A stretch of DNA of 21,781 nt from Mesotaenium endlicherianum (lineage: Eukaryota > Streptophyta > Zygnematophyceae > Zygnematales > Mesotaeniaceae): the NCBI GenBank assembly GCA_009602735.1, contig WELA01003775.1, positions 421,793-443,573 on the forward strand. The letters are read 5' to 3'. Both the position numbers and the translations under genes were made by a program. Below, piece by piece: positions 17,873 to 21,781 of this stretch. Numbering within the stretch: the first letter of the stretch is position 1; the number at the start of each line of letters is the position of its first letter. The notes under the pieces were generated by a model that worked only from the letters and a program-made list of their open reading frames with translations, did not search any database and was not told where the DNA came from.

Positions 17873-20797
17873 TCAAACCATGACAGCGATGTCATATGTC
17901 TGAGGCCTATGGTGTCCAGCAGTGCACCGAAGGCCGTTGATGAGAAGTGAATAATCTGACCCTCGGGTCCCCACATAGTAGTCGGCGCCACCCGCCAACA
18001 ATATGTTCACAAACGCATTCTCTGCAATCTGCTGCCACCCTATGTTCTGCTCGAACCCCGTCATCGACTGGTCGGTCTCCTTCAGGCGCGGGAAGTCCGT
18101 GTAGAGCCACTGCCACCACGAGTACTTCGCCGCCTCGTCGATCACTACCTGCAGACAGCAGATATCATAGATAGCAGACGCGATTCATGACCCACGCACA
18201 GGTTGTTGTAGCTAAGGAGCCAGGCCGGCTGGGGCCATCACGTGTCATTGATCTGAGTGACGGCCACCCAACGGGCGCCCTTGCAGGAGTTTGAGGGCCA
18301 CCAGTATGTGCAGGCATACGAAATCTACAAAGCCCACGAAAGTACAAGCGTAGCGAACATGCAACGCCTGAATGGACGCATGGCATATCCGAAAGAATGA
18401 AAGAGGCCAGAAGCGAAGGAGGAAGAGAGGGAGGGGAAAAAAAAGGTGCTGCGTGTTGTGCACTCTGTATTTTTCTGGCACCACCTGGGGTTGATGTCGA
18501 CTCCAAGCTCACTTTCTCCCTCTCCCTCCCTCTCTCCTCACCTCGCTACCCCATGGCGCACCTTCCCTTCCTTCTTCTGTCCTCACCCCGCCACATCTTT
18601 CCCACGAAATTTTTCCGGGGCCTTCCCCGTTCCCGTCTCCTCCCCCTTCACTTATGAACCACGGCAAGTCAGAACGTACAACGTCACATCATAGGTCCTG
18701 CCACACCCGCTCTTCACAGCCACACCCTGTGGCACCTGCCCAGTGCCGCCTCCCCCCCTCCCTCTCTCCCCTCAGTACTCCCTTCCCTCACGCGCTGGCA
18801 GGGCATGCAAGCAGGCAACTCACGCATACACATCAGAAAGTCAATCGGGGGAGCCCTGGGTCAATCAGAGCTCGCCGATCAAACGAGGGCGGGCGGGCGT
18901 CACCTGTGCTTCGGATGTGAGCCAGATGGCGCGCACCCAGGGGAAGCGCACGCGCACGCGCTCCGCTTCCATCATGTACCGACGAAAGCGCGCCAGTCGC
19001 TCGCGGGGGGGTGCGCCGCCCACCGCCACGTGCATGCTGATGTAAGCGCCCGCCCGGAACAGCTCCGTCCCCCCCCGCCACGGCCTGTCTTCCTCGGCCC
19101 TCAAGCTGACACCTGTTGAGTCAGAGGTAGTTTCATGCTCTGAGCCTGCCCTTCTCCTGCGCCCTGGAGCTGCTGAACTCTGCACTCCTCCCCTTCCAAA
19201 GGCATCTTCTCCTCCTCCTGCTGCGTCCGAGCGGTTGACTGCCCCTGCGTTGACTCCCTCTGCTGCATCTGAGCCATTGACCACCCCCAAGTTGACTCCT
19301 AGGCCTCTTCCTCCTCCCCCGTCACTCGAGCCGTTTACAACCCCTGTGTTGACCACCCCCAAGAGTGCAGCCCCTGCAGCTCCTCCACCACTTGCGCCTG
19401 CTGAGGTCAGATGCTTCCGTCTTCTGCCGAGTCGTCTGGAAGCGGACCTGGCACTCCCGTCTTCTCCACCTTGCCGGGTGAGAAGGCCCGAGGACGCCGG
19501 CGGCGGCTGCGCTGGCCCCGCGCCTGACTCTAACTCCGGGGTTGACCTCCTCGACCGGCCTGCTCTCCGACTCTTCCGTCTCTTCTCGTCGTCCTCATGC
19601 TTGCCAGCATCCACGGACCCGGAATCAACAGGCCGCAGTAATATGCGCTCCTTACCTGCATCCAGCTTCAGGAGACTTGCTCCCCCTGCATCCCCTTCTG
19701 CAAGCTCGAGGCCCTCTTCTTCCTCGGCCCTGTTCCCCTCTATTCCCCCTCCTCCTATCCCCACTCCAGCAACCTCCGCCTCTCCTTCTCCTCCAAAAGC
19801 ACCCTCGACCTCAGAAGGTCCTCTCGGAGACGCGCTTTCCTCACGCCCACGCCCTCCCTCCACGGCACTGCCACCTGCTGCGGCGCCTGTCTCTTTGTCA
19901 CTATTAGCTGCTCGCCCTCTCTTTAACGACGTCACCATGGTCCTCAGGTCTGCCCTCCTGAGCATGACCTCTGCCTCCATTTGATCGTCCTCATCCTCAT
20001 TCTCATCTTCACGCCCTCCCCCTCCTCCTCCCCCCGCCCCACTCCCTGCTCCTCTCGCTTTCTGTCTTCTCTCTCTGTGCCCATCTCCTCCGCTTCTTCC
20101 TCCACCTCCTCTCCTCCTCAGGCCTCCCTCCCCCTGCCCGCTATCTCCTCCTGCCCCGACTCCTCCTCCCGACCCTCCTGCTCCCCTTCTCCCGCTCAAT
20201 GCCCCCTCTCCTTCAGGCCCACCCAAGCCTCCCCTCCCTCCTCCGCCACCGGCATCACGAGCTCCCGGCTCCTCCTCCTCCTCCTCCTCCTGCTGCCGCT
20301 GCTGCTGCTGCTCCTCCGCGGAGAGCATGCGTCGGCGCACCCTGTGGCCCTCGCTGTCCTCCTGGAAGCTCGAAATCACGTGTGCAGCCGCCAGCTGTCC
20401 CCACGTGCGGTGGCGCTCGTAGTTGAGCCGCCTGCAGAGCCCCGCGGAGGGAAAGCGCGTCAGATACCTGGCCGCCTGCGCGTGCCACCACCGCATCCCC
20501 CTCTCGTCCGCTTGCGCAGAGCCTGGGCCCCAGCCCGCCCCGCGAGCGCCTCCACTGGAAGCTTCCGAGTGCGAGCGCTTTCTTGAGGTCGTTTGGGTCT
20601 CCGTCGCATCATTGTCTGACGAAGCCGCAGCCGTTGCAGCTGCTGTCGACCACGACAGCGAGCGCGTTCCGTTTGCAGTCCTGTCGGCCGCCGCCGCCGC
20701 CACCGCTGCTGCTGCTGCTGCCGGCGGCGCGTCCTCGCTCAAGCTCTCCCAGGGCTTGCCCCACAGCCTGGCCAAAGCATGCCGGTTCACGAGCAAA
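17873..20797 (-). CDS. GT23-like (fucosyltransferase-like) protein with long low-complexity insert; 5' part missing
   Basis: Weakly recognised member of the alpha-1,6-fucosyltransferase-like (GT23/NodZ-like) class. Exons inferred: about 20797-18904 and 18148-17873 (stop at 17875-17873), joined at CAG|GTGACG and CTGCAG|GTA in phase 0, giving about 722 residues. Conserved-looking blocks, numbered from the first codon at 20796: WGKPWESL (about 12-19), RWWHAQAARYLTRFPSAGL (102-120), YISMHVAVGG (about 585-594), FPWVRAIWLTSEAQ (618-631), then after the intron VVIDEAAKYSWWQWLYTDF and the C-terminal IAENAFVNILLAGGADYYVG with TRGSDYSLL, like the DIFLLSQADYFVGTxSS end of the family. Residues 23-97 and about 148-585 are low complexity (Ala/Ser, then Glu/Gln, Gly, Arg). 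The HxRR-type donor motif reads HVAVGG, without arginines. No ATG opens the frame: a stop lies just upstream of an AAG acceptor-like site, so earlier exons are missing or beyond the window. It could be a diverged or inactive glycosyltransferase. Confidence 0.55.
18149..18903 (-). other. Last intron of the GT23-like gene
   Basis: On the minus strand the donor is ACAG|GTGACG (GT at 18903-18902) and the acceptor is TGTCTGCAG|GTA, ending at 18149. The join is phase 0 and links IWLTSEAQ to VVIDEAAKYS. It includes a pyrimidine-biased stretch around 18385-18440 on the minus strand. No gene seen inside. Confidence 0.65.
19058..20355 (-). repeat. Coding low-complexity region of the GT23-like gene
   Basis: On the minus strand this encodes poly-Glu/Gln (CTC/CTG triplets near 20266-20325 on the plus strand), Gly-, Arg- and Ser-rich tracts and degenerate GVVN-containing repeats (about 19210-19400). 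The plus strand is CCT/CTC-rich. The minus frame stays open throughout. Confidence 0.8.
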
Positions 20798-21781
20798 CTT
20801 CAGGGGCTGCAGCAATCATCACTCACATTTGTATCTTATTCTGTACAACAGTTTGAGGGAGCCCCCGGGCCTTGCCTTTCATCATGCCATCGCAGGAATG
20901 ACCAAGACTGAGGTTCTTCTCTCATGCTATTGGCACAAGGGTGCAGGGCCTAGGCATTTGGTTTCTTTGGGCTTTGGGCTTCGGCCTTTGGGCCTGAAGT
21001 TCAACGGTCAAGGGTGGGGTCTTCAGCAGCACTCCATGTCCCCTTTGACCTAATCTTACAAGGCCTGATCCCAATACGGGCGTCACAAAGCACTCCTTTT
21101 CTTCCGTCCCGTTTCCACTCAACAGGGGGTCCCAGTGAGTGGATGCGTATTGCATAAGCCCTGCCGCAAGCAGGTAGGCAGTGCCGAGGAGCCTTGCCCC
21201 AGCCAGGCCCCCTCAGAGCCCACCCCACGCATGGTCTCGGGCCCACAGATGTCACCGCCACGAATAGCGCACATACCTCCACGAAAACAGATACAGGCCC
21301 GCTTTGTTCCAACCGAATGTACAATCGGGTCTCTCTCCTCCCCTCCCCTGCGGCCACAGGCACGTGAGCGTATCATAGCGCTCGATGCTGGGCTCGGCGC
21401 TCCTGCAGGTGTCTGCACCCTCACCCTTGCATGCCTTCAGACCCCAAGGGGCCCGCTGGCGTGTAACATCAATCCCCGTCCTTGAAAGTTGACTATACAC
21501 GCACACATGCAAGCGTCACACCCAGCGCCCGCACACGTACACCCCACGCACCAAAGCACACACGCATGCGTGTGCGTCTATGCTTACACACACACGCTCA
21601 CACTTACACACGCACACACGCACACTCTCTTTCACACACACACACACACACCTGCACAGATGAGGGGGACGAAGAGACCTCAACCAGGCACACCCGTGCA
21701 AGCAGCAGATGCAAGAAAACAATCTCCCAAACAACGAGCGAGTGAGCTGACTCTCACTGGCGGGGGAGCGGGGAGGGGGGA
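20798..21781. other. Upstream or intronic DNA of the GT23-like gene
   Basis: No convincing exon was recognised on either strand. Contains a short TTTGGGC-type repeat (20966-20995) and ends in CA-rich microsatellite DNA and G-runs. The missing 5' exons of the minus-strand gene are expected here or beyond the window. Open frames on both strands have no family character. Confidence 0.5.
21482..21655. repeat. CA/GT-rich microsatellite
   Basis: Interrupted CACACG, CACACT and (CA)n units run to a pure (CA)n stretch near 21632-21651. Open frames over it are only translations of the repeat. Confidence 0.95.

Noticed and set aside
18165..18512. Possible extra exon in the last intron of the GT23-like gene (minus)
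   Set aside because: The flanking exons join in phase and give a continuous family-like sequence without it. The frame has no conserved motifs.
19235..20586. Two long plus-strand Ser/Pro/Leu-rich open frames (19235-19984 and 19981-20586)
   Set aside because: They are the complement of the low-complexity GT23-like exon. Only the minus strand shows conserved protein blocks and a sensible splice join.
21482..21745. Open frames over the CA/GT tract at the window end
   Set aside because: They are pure repeat translations (His-Thr or Cys-Val) without other support.

Overview
This is eukaryotic nuclear DNA from a photosynthetic green organism, most likely a streptophyte (charophyte) alga. The evidence is a spliced LHCII chlorophyll a/b-binding gene, a plant-type histidinol-phosphate phosphatase with a plastid-targeting-like leader, a plant-type PA-domain subtilase and a plant-type O-fucosyltransferase, all with GT-AG introns and wide spacers. 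The species cannot be fixed from the sequence. There is no sign of bacterial operons, CRISPR, phage or transposase genes.

Layout, left to right. (1) 51-4703, plus: the 3' two thirds of a subtilisin-like serine protease in five visible exons. The exons coding for the signal peptide, propeptide and catalytic Asp and His lie left of the window. (2) 4704-6777: AT-rich spacer. (3) 6778-10064, plus: a complete five-exon, 432-residue type II membrane O-fucosyltransferase-family protein. (4) 10065-11882: its 3' region and spacer. (5) 11883-13076, minus: a single-exon, 397-residue histidinol-phosphate phosphatase of the IMPL2/HISN7 type. (6) 13077-14385: spacer between divergent genes, with a TATA-like box serving the next gene. 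(7) 14386-16655, plus: a complete five-exon, 267-residue major LHCII protein. (8) 16656-17872: tail-to-tail spacer. (9) 17873 to about 20797, minus: the 3' part of a gene with a fucosyltransferase-like (GT23-like) fold signature, interrupted by a very long low-complexity segment. Its 5' exons were not found. (10) 20798-21781: intron or upstream DNA ending in a CA/GT microsatellite.

The genes do not form one pathway. Two concern glycan modification (O-fucosyltransferase family and GT23-like), two act in the plastid (LHCII and histidine synthesis), and one is a secretory-pathway protease. Exon boundaries were set by eye from GT/AG sites, reading-frame phase and continuity of conserved protein motifs.

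The most unusual points are: the pyrimidine-poor, G-rich 3' splice sites throughout the subtilase gene; the large low-complexity insert and missing HxRR-type motif in the GT23-like gene; a 10-bp-period GCTCGG minisatellite in two separate intergenic regions; an unusual Gln in helix A of the LHCII protein; and an intronless IMPL2 gene among intron-rich neighbours. I found no convincing new multi-gene system.
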